Shown piece after piece: positions 29,432 through 40,271 of a DNA stretch of 64,000 nt. Origin of the DNA: Galeruca laticollis. Lineage: Eukaryota; Arthropoda; Insecta; Coleoptera; Chrysomelidae. Under the pieces are notes generated by a model. That model made no database searches. It was not told the DNA's origin and saw only the letters and a list, made by a program, of their open reading frames with translations. The DNA lies in contig OY998177.1 of NCBI GenBank assembly GCA_963921935.1, forward strand, positions 103,345,015 through 103,409,014. Reading direction: 5' to 3'. Position numbers and translations under genes: made by a program. Within the stretch, counting starts at the first letter, position 1; the number at the start of each line of letters is the position of its first letter.

Positions 29432-31595
29432 TTAGTCAAGCATTGGGCAGCCGAAATTTTCTTTATCATGTTCTATCAACCCCACACCTTCTTCGTGAAA
29501 GTATAGAAGACAAGTTGTACACGTTGTACGCATATCGATCTTTCTGGTAGTGTCGCATAAAGAACAACACCATGATTCTTCTGCTGAAGTAGAAGGTTTA
29601 TTATTGTTAGACAAAAAAGTGTTTTTGAGACTTGCTGTACTTTAAGTGATTTACGATATTTGTTTGATTGACACGCTCAATGCCAATAACATCGGTTTTT
29701 ATTATTTTCCTTTTATTTTCCACGTTGGAAGCTTTCTTCTCACGTTCTTCTTTTCTTTAGAGTTTTAAGTTTTCTTCTTCTTTCTTTTTGTAGAACTGTT
29801 GTCACTGAGAAGTTGTAGCTACAGGAGGAATTTTTTTTGGTTTTCGTTTAAGAGTTTAATTATTATTATTAGGCCAAAATAGAGATTTTTTGAAAGGTGT
29901 AGGTATGGATGAGATTTTTACAGGACAAGATTCATCGAATGTTTCTTTTTTTCTGGATGCTAAATGGATTTCATTATACGTTTTTGGCTCTGGCGTTATG
30001 ATTTTCCTTTGTTCGATGGATTTATCCACATTTATTTCGGCAAATGGATTATTTGATTCACAAGTTATATCCCGATTTATATCATATATATCTGGAATTT
30101 CCTCTGCCACAGCATTTGGTATTTGAGTTTATATCGGAAATGTCAAAAAATCAGAGTTTGTATCGGAAATGTCCAAAACTAGTTAATAAAATTAGTGATA
30201 TCATGATCATCAGTGCAATTTTCGATACTCACAAATTCTGAATCATTCACAATATCTTACATATCAATTATATTAAGGTTAATAAGGTAACAATTCCAGA
30301 TTTCTTGAAAGAATGAAGAATGTCACTTGGAATTTATTTTTCCAAAATAGTAAGGGCATATTCTGGTTGTTTATTACGAGATTCAAGTTGATCTGTAGGT
30401 TTTTCTTTATCTGGAGGCTGCAGAATATGAATGGCATACAGGCATAGTTAGATGTCAGGTATGACCGTCTAAAAACAGTATTACAGGAAATTGTATAATG
30501 GTCGCGACAACCCAGAGATAAAAAAACATTAGAAATAAAAACAACTGACTTAGGAAACCTTTTGTATTTATACTCTATCCTAGGAGGACATGTTATTACA
30601 GTTTGTCATCATTTCCAACAAAAGAATAAACAGTCTTCTCCCCTTTCCTAACTAGAACTTTGTTTCCTTTGGGACTAAAGAAGAAGGCCGTCTCACCGCA
30701 GTTAAAAACGCGACTTTTGTTCATTATTCTCCATTCTCCAGCAATTCACACTCTTTTTCCATTCCGTTTTTAAAGAACCAAATACAGCGACATCTAACGG
30801 TTGCAGAATATGTGTGGCATTCAGACAAAGGGATATACAAATTATATTTAGAATGTCTCTCCCGTCATCCAAACGTTTTCTGATTTTCCAAGTCCCCATT
30901 GTTCTGGTTCTTCATCAAGAACTGACTTAGGGATCCTTTTGTATTGATACACTATCATAGGCGCTATAGGTTATTAGGGTTGTTAGGCACTCCTTGTCAT
31001 TATTGACAACAAAAGAATAAACAATCTTCTCCCATTTCTTAACTAGTACTTTGTCTCCTTTGGGATTACGGAAGAAGGCCGTTTCAACGTAGTTAAAAAC
31101 GCGACTTGGAGCATGTAATATATTGAACGTATTCGTTTCTTTCAAATAGCTTTCTACTTCTTTGAACCAATCACGAATTCTCTTCTCGGTGAGATTGGCT
31201 CTCGAATATATCAGATTCTGTGAAATACTCTTGGTTATTTTAAGGTGTCGTTTCAAAAACAATTCATAACATTTTCCATCAAGTCTACCGTCTGTAAAAT
31301 TGTTGGGTCTACCATATTCTTTCAAAAAACTGTGTCTTATTAGCGGGAAATCCACAACCTGAAATCCTAATTCTAATCCTGAAATCCTAAACAACCATAT
31401 ATTCTTCTTCTGGGGTGAGGACTGTATCTATATTTAGGGAAGTCTTACTTTTAACTTTATCTTGAAGGGTTGATCTGAGCACCTGATATACTTTACTGAC
31501 AGTTTTGATTGGTGTTACTGCCCAAATATCTTCAATACCATTTTTGGAAGTTTAGGATGAATATTGGATTCTTTTCTTTTTTTCCACGCCATTTT
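29432..31595 (-). pseudogene. Pogo/jerky-like transposase gene with C-terminal zinc finger, degraded
   Basis: Minus strand from an ATG at about 31593 (MAWKKRKESN): a broken N-terminus, then 31394-30927 with the CENP-B-type helix-turn-helix (SFLKEYGRPNNFTDG, LFLKRHLKITKSISQN) and the first DDE block as NYVETAF, where the catalytic aspartate is valine. The third block HILQPLDVAVFGSLKTEWKK sits at about 30800. A linker (30110-29856) and a C-terminal PHD-like finger (WCCSLCDTTRK, CTTCLLYFHE, 29614-29432) follow. A partial internal tandem duplication (30400-30710 and 30785-31105) repeats part of the catalytic region. Inactive. Same domain order as the intact element at 58970-61675 but a distinct lineage. 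Confidence 0.8.
30400..31105. repeat. Internal ~370-bp tandem duplication within the pogo relic
   Basis: 30400-30480 matches 30785-30850 (GCAGAATATG...TGGCAT), and 30540-30715 matches 30905-31105 (AAAAGAATAAACA, CTTCTCCC, GAAGAAGGCCGT, GTTAAAAACGCGACTT). Both units are diverged. Confidence 0.6.
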
Positions 31596-31599
31596 ATAG

Positions 31600-32214
31600 C
31601 TGTTGAACAAACACCAATTACCGGCACTGAAATGCTTCAAATATCGGCACACACACTTTAGCAACTAACAAATATATGGATTGCCGAAAATTGGTCATGT
31701 TTCATTCAATTGTAACATGAGGAAATACACTGTACGCTATAATGTGTGAGATTAAGGATAATGAACCTAGGATTCAAACACATGCGTCTCTCCAATTATC
31801 GGCACCCATGGTGATACTTGATCGATTCTGAAGCTCCGAAAAGCGGCACTAACTTTTTTACTGAAATTTACTTGAAATATCCTATCACATCATTTGAATG
31901 AAAAATGTTACTTCAAATAGTCCAGAACACCATATCAGAAGTCTCTATCAATAAATTAAACACTAAACAAATATTTTAAACTTCCACTATTCCTTAAGAT
32001 GTACAACAAGCACAACTTCCCGCTAAGAAGAAATAATTACTAACAGTGTTAGAACTTTTTTTACTGATTTCCGATTACAAACGATCGAGAGTTCGTGTTT
32101 TCCAAAGGGCAGGTAAATGATGTGAGAGCAGTACAGATGACATATTTTATGAAATTCAGATAGAAATTTTATTATTCGAACAGATTTCAAGAAAGTGTCG
32201 TTAAATGGTACGCT
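31600..32214. other. No gene; CGGCAC-containing flank of the pogo relic
   Basis: AT-rich, with several direct ATCGGCAC/CCGGCAC-type octamers (about 31622, 31646, 31794, 31849). These may be subterminal sites of the neighbouring degraded transposon; a similar CGGCAC occurs on its other side at 29280. No terminal inverted repeat can be fixed. Confidence 0.35.
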
Positions 32215-32600
32215 ACCGATAATTGGAGTTTTTACCTTAATAAGACACAAAGAGCAGAATTCAAGCGGCTGAAATGAAGTATCTAAGGTAAATAAGTGGA
32301 GTATCAAAACAAGGTAAGTTGAGAAATACCATAATAAGGAAGGAACTGGAAATACAGTCAACTTTGGAGTATATTGAGGAGAGACAACTGGGCTGGTGGG
32401 GACATTTGCAGCATACGTAGGAGACTAGACTAACTAAAAGAATAAGGGGAGCGGAAATTCAAAAGAATAAGAAGAGTAGTAGATCCAGGAAGACTTGGGA
32501 TTGGGTAATAGGGGACATATTACAGCAGAAAGGAAAAACTTGGATGGAAGCGGAAAAGCTGGCCACTGACAGAAATAATTGGGAAACAATTCTTTTGTTC
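32215..32600 (+). pseudogene. LINE ORF2 C-terminal fragment
   Basis: Encodes the end of an endonuclease/RT-type LINE protein: AEMKYLR-like helix, RQLGWWGHLQHT, and WMEAEKLATDRNNWETI, the usual C-terminal signature of this LINE class. One stop (TAG, after LQHT) and frame changes. No RT catalytic core; no poly(A) tail seen. Confidence 0.6.
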
Positions 32601-33278
32601 CCATACACGATAATTCTTTTCAGCGAAGCCCATCATGTTTACCAAGTGTTATTTTATATCTTAAAAATTACACTAGTTGCTAACAATAATTGTATACAAA
32701 TATGCCAAAACTCCAATACAAACCGTTTGTTTATGTAAAATTATCAATGCTTTGTTGTCACATCCTACAATTTAGGCATAATTAGCTGTTTTATTGCAAA
32801 ATAAAGTCTGCACACAAAGTTAAACTTCATAAGATTGGTATTTGTTGAGAACTTTAAAAAATCCTCACCTAAATCTTTAGAAGCAAGTCAAATCAGATAA
32901 AATGTTTTGACAAATCCGTGGTAATATATACATACAAATTTGGTAGAAAAGACAATAGAGAAATAGCCTGATCAAACGGTAGTTAAGGTCTGTTGTAATT
33001 GCTTTTAATTGTTCATTTGATGTTTTTTTTGTATACTGAACACGAATCTATAGTTGTCCAACAAAAACTTTACCGGCCAATATCATATATCATCAAAAAA
33101 CCACTAAAAATTATGCTTTTAGTGGTTTTCAGTTTCTAACTTGTAAAGGAAGCTGTTTACACAAAAGTGACTCAATAGTAAATTTCAGAGGGAAACATTA
33201 TCGTCAGTAAAAAGAATTTTGTTAATAAAATTAGAATCTTAATTTTTTTTATTTGTCATCCACTGAGAAAATTCATTT
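32601..33278. other. No gene recognised; small hairpin at 33100-33131
   Basis: AT-rich DNA. The only structure is an 11-bp-stem hairpin, AACCACTAAAA facing TTTTAGTGGTT around ATTATGC. Confidence 0.4.
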
Positions 33279-33645
33279 TTAAGGATAATCCCTAGGCAAT
33301 ACATTTTGTACCGGTGTAAAATAGAAAGGTCGTAATTTTTCCAGTTTTAAAATTCGCAACACTGAAGATTGGTTTACTTCAGTCATTGCTGCTAAACGCA
33401 AAGTGCTTAGTTCCGAATTATTAGCAGCTGGCACTGAAATATAATACTCCTGATCCAAGGTTATTATTTTCGGTCGTCCCATACTCCTAAATTGTCCAGT
33501 TTCTCCGAATCGACGAAAAATTTGTTGATATCTGCGAGCAGCAGATACACAGGAATAATTTTTGTTTACATAAACATGAGCATGTCTCGCATTTCAAGAT
33601 TAATAAAATTGTTTTGCGGAGGCATTCTCACTTAACCGACTTTAA
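33279..33645 (-). pseudogene. Mariner/Tc-like transposase N-terminal relic
   Basis: Minus strand: an N-terminal helix-turn-helix (NYSCVSAARRYQQIFRRFG, ETGQFRS), then GRPKIITLDQE and NQSSVLRILKLEKLRPFYF, the second helix-turn-helix of DUF4817-associated mariner transposases. One frameshift near 33580. No DDE domain follows. Different sequence from the 23952 copy. Confidence 0.6.
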
Positions 33646-33717
33646 ATTTTACATCAATCACAATTTCAAGTGACATTAGCAACAATTAACAGTTATGACA
33701 GCGTTGACTCCACTACG

Positions 33718-34170
33718 CCAATAAATGTTACAGTCATGTTAATTCAACATCACATTGTAATATTGTTCTTCCTTTTCTCCTCTTGTTTTCATCACATACA
33801 CATCTATACAACCGCTTATGCCCCAGCTTAGGGCTGTTAACTTTTGTGATATTACAACTTAACTTCTCAGCGAAGTTAAAGCGCTGCCTTTTCATATTAC
33901 TATGATGTTACTAGAACTTCCACAAAAGGAAGTCTTTATAATAAACTAAAAGCCATTATTGTTACAATCAGAAATGCAATTTAACATCTTGCAGATGTTA
34001 ATGCAATGGTTATAAAATAACATCTTACCAATGAACTAAATGCAACATTTCATAAACCATACAGTATATTCTCTTAGATGTTGTATGGACATTACTTAAA
34101 GCTCTAAATATTATGCCTCAAACTTTCTAGATGACATCCTATATATGTTTCTGTGCCTAATCAGCAAATA
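33718..34170 (+). repeat. AACATC/GATGTT-motif repeat, copy 4
   Basis: The most diverged of the four copies (compare 4310-4751). It keeps the facing hexamers near 33985-34000 and the junction CAGCAAATA / CAGGGTG. Confidence 0.65.
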
Positions 34171-34470
34171 CAGGGTGAACAACTAAGAACGCCGGCTGTC
34201 GGCCATATTTCAAAAAATAATCACGGTACAACTCCAAAAAAGATATACTAAAGGTATCCTAAAAATACAATTGTTGAAATATTGGAGAGATTAAGAAAAA
34301 AATTAGTTAGGGACTTTTTGTTCTTATTCTTCAAGTAAGGGGTGGGGAAGGTTCAAACTTGTTAAAAACAAATGTCGTAAACCTTTTTTGTATTTAACCG
34401 ATTTCAATGTTTTTGGCGTCATTTAAAAGAGTTTTTCTTCTTCAATAAGATATGCTTAACAGAAATAGTC
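34171..34470 (+). repeat. Single arm of the CAGGGTGAAC foldback element, copy 4
   Basis: Matches the left arm of 14470-15491 with an internal deletion after about 34235. It continues past GGTTCAAACTTG to the AATAAGATATGC segment seen near 14860. The second arm is missing. Confidence 0.7.
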
Positions 34471-35291
34471 CTCAGTTCCAAATATAGCAACGTTATTCAA
34501 ATGAATATAAATCTTTTTGTTGGCTATCTCTGCACTAAAGATCTTTCATAAAATGAAACACATCACCATTATTACCATTTTAGTGATTATTTTTATTATT
34601 CTAGTTACAAATTTTATTTTTCACTAGTCTGTTAATAACTCTGTAGCTCAAAAAAACTCGAAACGATTTGTTTTGTCATAGCCTTGACTCGTAAGAATAA
34701 GTGCAAAGCAATCTTTTTTGATCTAGCCACTAATCGCGTTCATGGTTGGTTTGAAAATTTTACATTAAACAAGGATTGGTACTGAGTGAAACGTTTTTGA
34801 GCTGATTTTAGAATAGACGCGTCAGTGGATTTAGATAACAATTATTTGTGATCGTTATTGATTTTTTGAGATGATGGGGATTACATTATTAATCAACTAC
34901 TGGCAATATCAATTCAAATTTGTGCTTCAGATCTTGTTTTAAGTAAATTGACGCAGAGAAGACGCGATATGAAATATAAGATCAGTGGAATACCACTGGA
35001 ATCGGAAGTATTGGCTTCTTAATTTGCGGTAAGTTTGAGAGAATTTGCGTAATATCTGCGGCAACTCCTTTGTTGATCAGAAAGAGCAGCAGGATTATCT
35101 GATATTAAAATTTGGAAGACATGACGAGAAAGGTAGTGAACGAGGTGCCGTAAACTTTTGTATCTGTCGCTCAATCGAATAAAAAAAATACCACTTATGG
35201 GTCACTATAGAAGCATGACTTTACATACGTTAGATTATCTATTGAGTGTAGCTATGTAGAGATAGCTATAAAAAAGTTGCTGTTCTCGGCT
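34471..35291. other. No feature recognised
   Basis: AT-rich DNA without coding, RNA or repeat signal that I can support. Confidence 0.35.
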
Positions 35292-37957
35292 CGGGGTAAC
35301 ATTGAACATAGTATAAATGGGTGTTTACGAGCCCATAGGTTAGTTATTCGTTCAATTTAAACCCATCAGTGAAACAAGCGGAAAAAATTTGTGTGGAGAG
35401 CTTTTTTTTTCTCAATGCCAAGGTGGTTATTGACAAAATATTTTTTTACATTTTTCTTATTAAACTTTAAATTCTTTTACACAGTCTTATAAAATCATAT
35501 TTCAAACTAAAGAAATTGGTAATTCTCAAGTCAACTGACAAAAAAGTAAGGGAAACGTATAAACGACAGTCTTTAGAAGGATTTTAGCCCAGTGTATACC
35601 CATCAAATTGGATCGAAAAAACCACTTTTCCGCGGCGGTCTTCCGCTGGAGCTGGCAGAAGTCTCTCAAAATCCGAAGGACTTACGACTGAAATGTCTAT
35701 CTGAAAATAAATCAACAATCGATTTTGGTGTACCTAATGCAAAATGCACTGAAAAATTTGCCAATAGAACGCAGAATTCTTCGCAATTCTCAGGAACTTG
35801 ACCACGTAGTCTCCATCAGGCAGTTTTTCTTTTATAAGACCAACGAAAAATTTCAAGATCTTTTTGGTTGCGAATCTCACGAGCACATAATCGTTGACGA
35901 CTGCAGCCTCTGTTGGCCTCTCGTTCTCTTCTTGTGCATTTCATGATGAAATATCTCGAAATCACAATCAGATTCGTCCTGAAGCTCTAGTTCGTTGTCG
36001 GAACTGTCACTATCCAATTCCTTAGCAGACTTTTTCTCATTATTGGTGGGTAGTGCAGAACATCCAGAACTTTCCCCTATTTGAAAATCTTCCAGTCCAA
36101 TGCTTTTACCCTGTGCGATGTTAATTTTCTTTTTTCTATGAGTTCTAGTTCCATTTTTGTTCCCAATACCCTGTAGAAATTGTATAACTGTGTCGTTTAA
36201 ACTGTTTTCAAAACTTTAATTTGATTCAGTATCATCAGTATCAGGCAATTTCTTTAATATTTGATTTCTGTCTAAAGGGTATATACCCGTTGCCCGAAAG
36301 CCACTTTGAAGGTTTGGTTCACCGGTTTCTGCGAATTTTAACATCAGCTTCTTCAAAAATTTTAGAAACATCTCCTTTGGAAGACCAGTTGATCCCGTTG
36401 CTAGCTCATAATCGCTGAGTATTGCACGCCATTGTTTCTTCAGTGGTGCGAGCACCGCGACATCTAGGGGCTGAGCGATATGCGTGGTATTCGGCGGTAA
36501 ACATATGAATTATTTTCAACCGATAGTCTGATAACTTGCTCCCCGATTAATACTTTAATTCTTTCGTGATGTCTCGTGGAATAGAGATAAACAGAAGTAA
36601 ACCAATTTAAAAATGTTGCATAATCGAACCATCCATGAGTTGTTCGGTGGTATCTGATTTTATCGGGTCCTCCTTCCGTCCAAGTTGTCCAAAGGTTTTC
36701 GGGCTTTGTAGACTACATACAGAGGCAGCAGAACTCCTGAAGCGCTTTCACAAAACATCAAAGAAATGTTTGATTTTGAGTGAGACAATAAACGTTCTGG
36801 GTATTTTACCCCTCTTTTAAAAACACATCTTCTAGACCCAGGGTCATCCGCTACATTTGTCTCATCTAAATTGTATATACAATCGCGGTAAACTCCGTCT
36901 AGACATTGTTCAAGGTTATCAGAATATGCAATGAAAACTTTTCTAGTGGAAGTTGCTCTATTTGGGTTTATATTTTGAGATTTACTAGCACTTATTTCTT
37001 TGTTTCTTTTCAGAAAACCTTTAATCCAGTCGATACTAGGCAAATTATTTTTAAACTGCTTAACTGTTTTACCCGTTGTATCCAAATGGCTTTTCATAAC
37101 ATGTCGTAAATCGTCGTCAGTCTAAGGAAAGCCCCATTCAGCGGTTTTCAAGAGCATCTTGACCAGTGCCTTTTCTTCTTCGTTGCTTAAAACTGTGGGC
37201 CTTCCGACGTCCTTCATTTTTTTGTTGTTCTGTTTGTGGCTTAATGTTCCTTTTGGGATTTTGTATTTCTTCGATGCCATGGAAAGTGACAACTCTTTTG
37301 TTTTAATTTCGCGGATTGCTTGTTCCACAGTATCAGAGGTGTAATTTTTATATGATCGACTACCCAACTTTCTAACGTAATCACGCATTTTGGAATGAGA
37401 TTATCTCACTGCACTACTGCACCACAACTAAATTTCCTAACACCACAATTTTCCTACCGCCAAGCCAACCAATGTTCTATTGATTGAAATTGATTCAAAA
37501 CTAGGTAGGTAACGCCAGACTATAATATTTACATGGAACTCGATTGATGCCGCCCGAGCACGTTGATTCCTGCCGTTCAACGTTACCCCATGTTCCCAAA
37601 AAAATTGACATATTTTTTGTATTAATCAATTAAAAATATTTCAGGACCCGGTATTATATAGAATAAGGTTCAAATAGGTATTAGTATCGTGAAAAATTAC
37701 TTATGAGAAGATATCTTTAGCACACCAAAGTTTGAGAGATTTTTTTTAAACCTTTTATTTCAGAAACAATTTTTTACTTTTTTTTTCGTTAATTTTGAGA
37801 ACCTGCCACAAATTTTATCAGGGAGTTCAAGAAAAACATATTTGCAACCCTCAAAAAAATATATCGGTCCCAAAAAAAATTCAGGCCAACTTGTAGAGAA
37901 ATATAATCTTCATTGAAAAATTGTTCAATGTAACCCTGGGGTTCAATGTAACCCCGG
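35292..37957 (-). mobile_element. Pogo-like DNA transposon, degraded (about 2.7 kb)
   Basis: The left end CGGGGTAACATTGAAC (35292-35307) is mirrored at the right end by GTTCAATGTAACCCCGG (37941-37957). A second TTCAATGTAACCC sits at about 37924 and GTTCAACGTTACCCC at about 37576, giving repeated sites at the right side. The transposase gene lies between on the minus strand. One base is missing in the left repeat, and the expected TA flanks are not visible. Confidence 0.65.
35587..37388 (-). pseudogene. Pogo/jerky-like transposase, degraded
   Basis: Minus strand from ATG 37386-37388 (MRDYVRKLGSRSYKNYTSDT): Psq helix-turn-helix (to about 37125), CENP-B-type region (SIDWIKGFLKRNKEISASKS), first catalytic block YNLDETNV (kept), SGVLLPLYVVYKA, then a stretch with frameshifts where the second aspartate block is lost (36455-36640). 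The third block HIAQPLDVAVLAPLKKQWR is at about 36430-36490, followed by GFRATGIYPLDRN. The C-terminal tail after a serine/acidic linker reads VNDYVLVRFATKK, VGLIKEKLPDGDY, ending RRGKVVFSIQFDGYTLG at about 35587. This is a small beta-barrel-like tail common in this insect pogo group instead of a PHD finger. Inactive. Confidence 0.8.
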
Positions 37958-38364
37958 TTTTACGGTAAATACGTTATTCTTTAGATAAGACCTAAAATGA
38001 AGAAAATTTATTTTAGTATTAACTACTTCATTAAATTTTTTTATATCAAATGCACTTTTAATGCTGTTTCAGTTGGTTCCAATATTTGGTCTGGAGTGTG
38101 AATTGCTTTGAAAGTTGGTCTTCCTGGTCTTGAATTGTTATCATAATCTCAAATTCATCTCCAATTCTCTGGTACTTTATTTTGTTGTTCGATTAGTTGG
38201 AGGATATGTACCTATGCTGAGTTTGGTCTCTAGTCCTTCTCTTCTTCTATGTCTTTATAATCACGGAATTTTCTTATCTCATGTCACAACCCGTTTTATC
38301 TCCGGCATTTTGCTTCGTTTTCTTCTTTCCCCTTGTCTCTATTTTTGATGTTTTCTTTCTTTTC
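37958..38364. other. No feature recognised
   Basis: AT-rich spacer between the pogo relic and the end A fragment. Confidence 0.35.
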
Positions 38365-38600
38365 CGGCCAACCCTTTCTTATATGAGACAAAAATTTGAA
38401 ATTTTGAGTTATTTTTTCGATTTTCAGCAAGAAGAACACGAAGAGACGGTTTTTAGAAAAATAATCCTGTGTGTATGTCGTCACCGTCGTCATTGTCGTC
38501 GCCTTCGTCGTCGTCGTTGCCGTCGGCCACTTTTTGTATGGCACGATACAGCCTCCGGATTGCAACAAGTCACAAATTTTGAAGTCCAATATTTGGAATA
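38365..38600 (+). repeat. End A plus start of one unit of the tandem-unit repeat family
   Basis: CCGGCCAACCCTTTCTTATA, AGAACACGAAGAGACGG, CCTGTGTGTATGTCGTC, a degenerate GTC run (about 38475-38530), then GCACGATACAGCCTCCGGA and CAACAAGTCACAAATTTT, the beginning of a 165-bp unit. Truncated after about 60 bp of unit. Confidence 0.75.
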
Positions 38601-38982
38601 TCAGGCAAATAAGTCGAAGTATTGTGTGCTCCTCAGTCTTTACCGTTTTTCGAAAGAAATAATAAAAATTAAAACAGTAAAACGCGATAAATCGACGTAG
38701 TTTACAGTGATCTTTAAGTGCAGTGAGTACTTTTTTATTCTCCAGTAATCATAGATCGATTAAAATATCGCTTTTGATACAATACCAACAAATTTTTGGT
38801 TATTGATTAACCAAAATACTGGCTTCAGCTACTATCACTATCATTAATCATTAATAGCCAGAACTATCGGTTTCACTAGAAATAAACAGAGTCGGATTCA
38901 CGTTGAAACTATTGCCGAAATGAAAATTCGATTTAAATTTAAAACAAAGAAAGCTACTTAAAATTTACAAACTGTCAAGCGA

Positions 38983-40251
38983 CGCTTCTGACTACAGTGG
39001 TCCGTCAACTAATCCCGATCAGCAAACTCTCACATATTCCACAATTACACAACAACAACCATCTCCAAAATTTCCAACTAAGGACCAAGCAATAATTTTT
39101 CCGTCGGTAGACACAATAAAACTACAAAAGTATACCATTGCAGTAGGAACCATAGTGCAACCAAAAAATGTACTGTTTTCATCAAGAATGTCAAATGGAA
39201 GAATTTGTATCTACCTTTCAAGTAAACAAGTTATAGACTATTTTCTGAGTCAACAAGGAGAAATTAAAATAGGAGAACACACTATAAAATCACGCAAACT
39301 AATTATACCAGCTAATAGATTACTTCTTTCTAACGTATGCCCATCCTTACCTCATGATGCAATTACAAATTGTTTAATCGAACTTGGTTTTAAATTAATG
39401 TCCCCAATTTCGTTTCTTAGAGCTGGAATACAAGACCCACAATACAGCCATGTGCTTAGTTTTCGAAGGTCCCATTAGACAATAATACTGTACCATACCT
39501 GACTTAGTCCTAATTGATTTCGATAATACTTCATATCGATTTTTCCTTTCTAATGGATTAGCTTGTTATAAGTGTCATCAGGCTGGTCACGTATCATCAG
39601 CTTGTACTATAACTCCCTCTCACGTTACCGTTCCACAACCTACGTTCCAACCTGCTCGCAACTCCTCCCAAATGCAGGAATACTCCTGTTCACAATCAAT
39701 GGCCCCTATTTCCCAACAGAATAAAGAAATACACTCAACCGGCGAAACTCAGGAAGAGATGGATTCTAAAGAAAGTCCTAATCCGAATCACATAAATAAA
39801 CGTTCCCATTCCGAAGTATCATCTCCAGATTGATCCACTCCTACAGAAACACCGCAAGTAGATTTTACAAAACCTCAACCAGTACAAAATAAAAAGAAAA
39901 AAATTATCAAATCGGTCACTACCACTCGGATGCAATTAATATTGAGTCACTATTACACCCACTTAAACAACTGATTCAGGAAGCATCAGCGCCGTATGTA
40001 CTAAACTACATCCAATCAGTATGCCTCTTAGAAGACGTACACGGTTCTTCCGCCCCTCTGGAAATTGCTCAGGAGTACACACCGAACATACAAGGCCTAC
40101 TACACATGCTGACAGAAATATTGCAAGATAGAGTAAGAAAAGCCAGGATTACAAGAATCAAGAAGAAAATTCTTTATAAAAGAAAACAAGACTTAAATAA
40201 CCAGTTTAATGTGTCGGAAGACACCGATGCGTCACAGGATAGCACAAATTA
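38983..40251 (+). pseudogene. I-like LINE ORF1 (gag-like, CCHC), frameshifted
   Basis: The N-terminal part has a LINE ORF1 RNA-binding region (SNGRICIYLSSKQVIDYF, LLLSNVCPSLPHDAI, SFLRAGIQDPQYSHVLSFRR). After a frameshift near 39470 it continues with CYKCHQAGHVSSAC (about 39560-39600), a CX2CX4HX4C zinc knuckle, then a serine/proline-rich tail with TGA near 39831. The protein would coat element RNA. ORF2 starts 20 bp after its end. Broken by at least one frameshift and one stop. Confidence 0.75.
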
Positions 40252-40271
40252 GATAAGCAAAAACAAACAAA

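Noticed and set aside
29890..30241. Plus-strand open frames as genes
   Set aside because: They lie antisense to the linker and finger region of the minus-strand pogo relic and match nothing; shadow frames.
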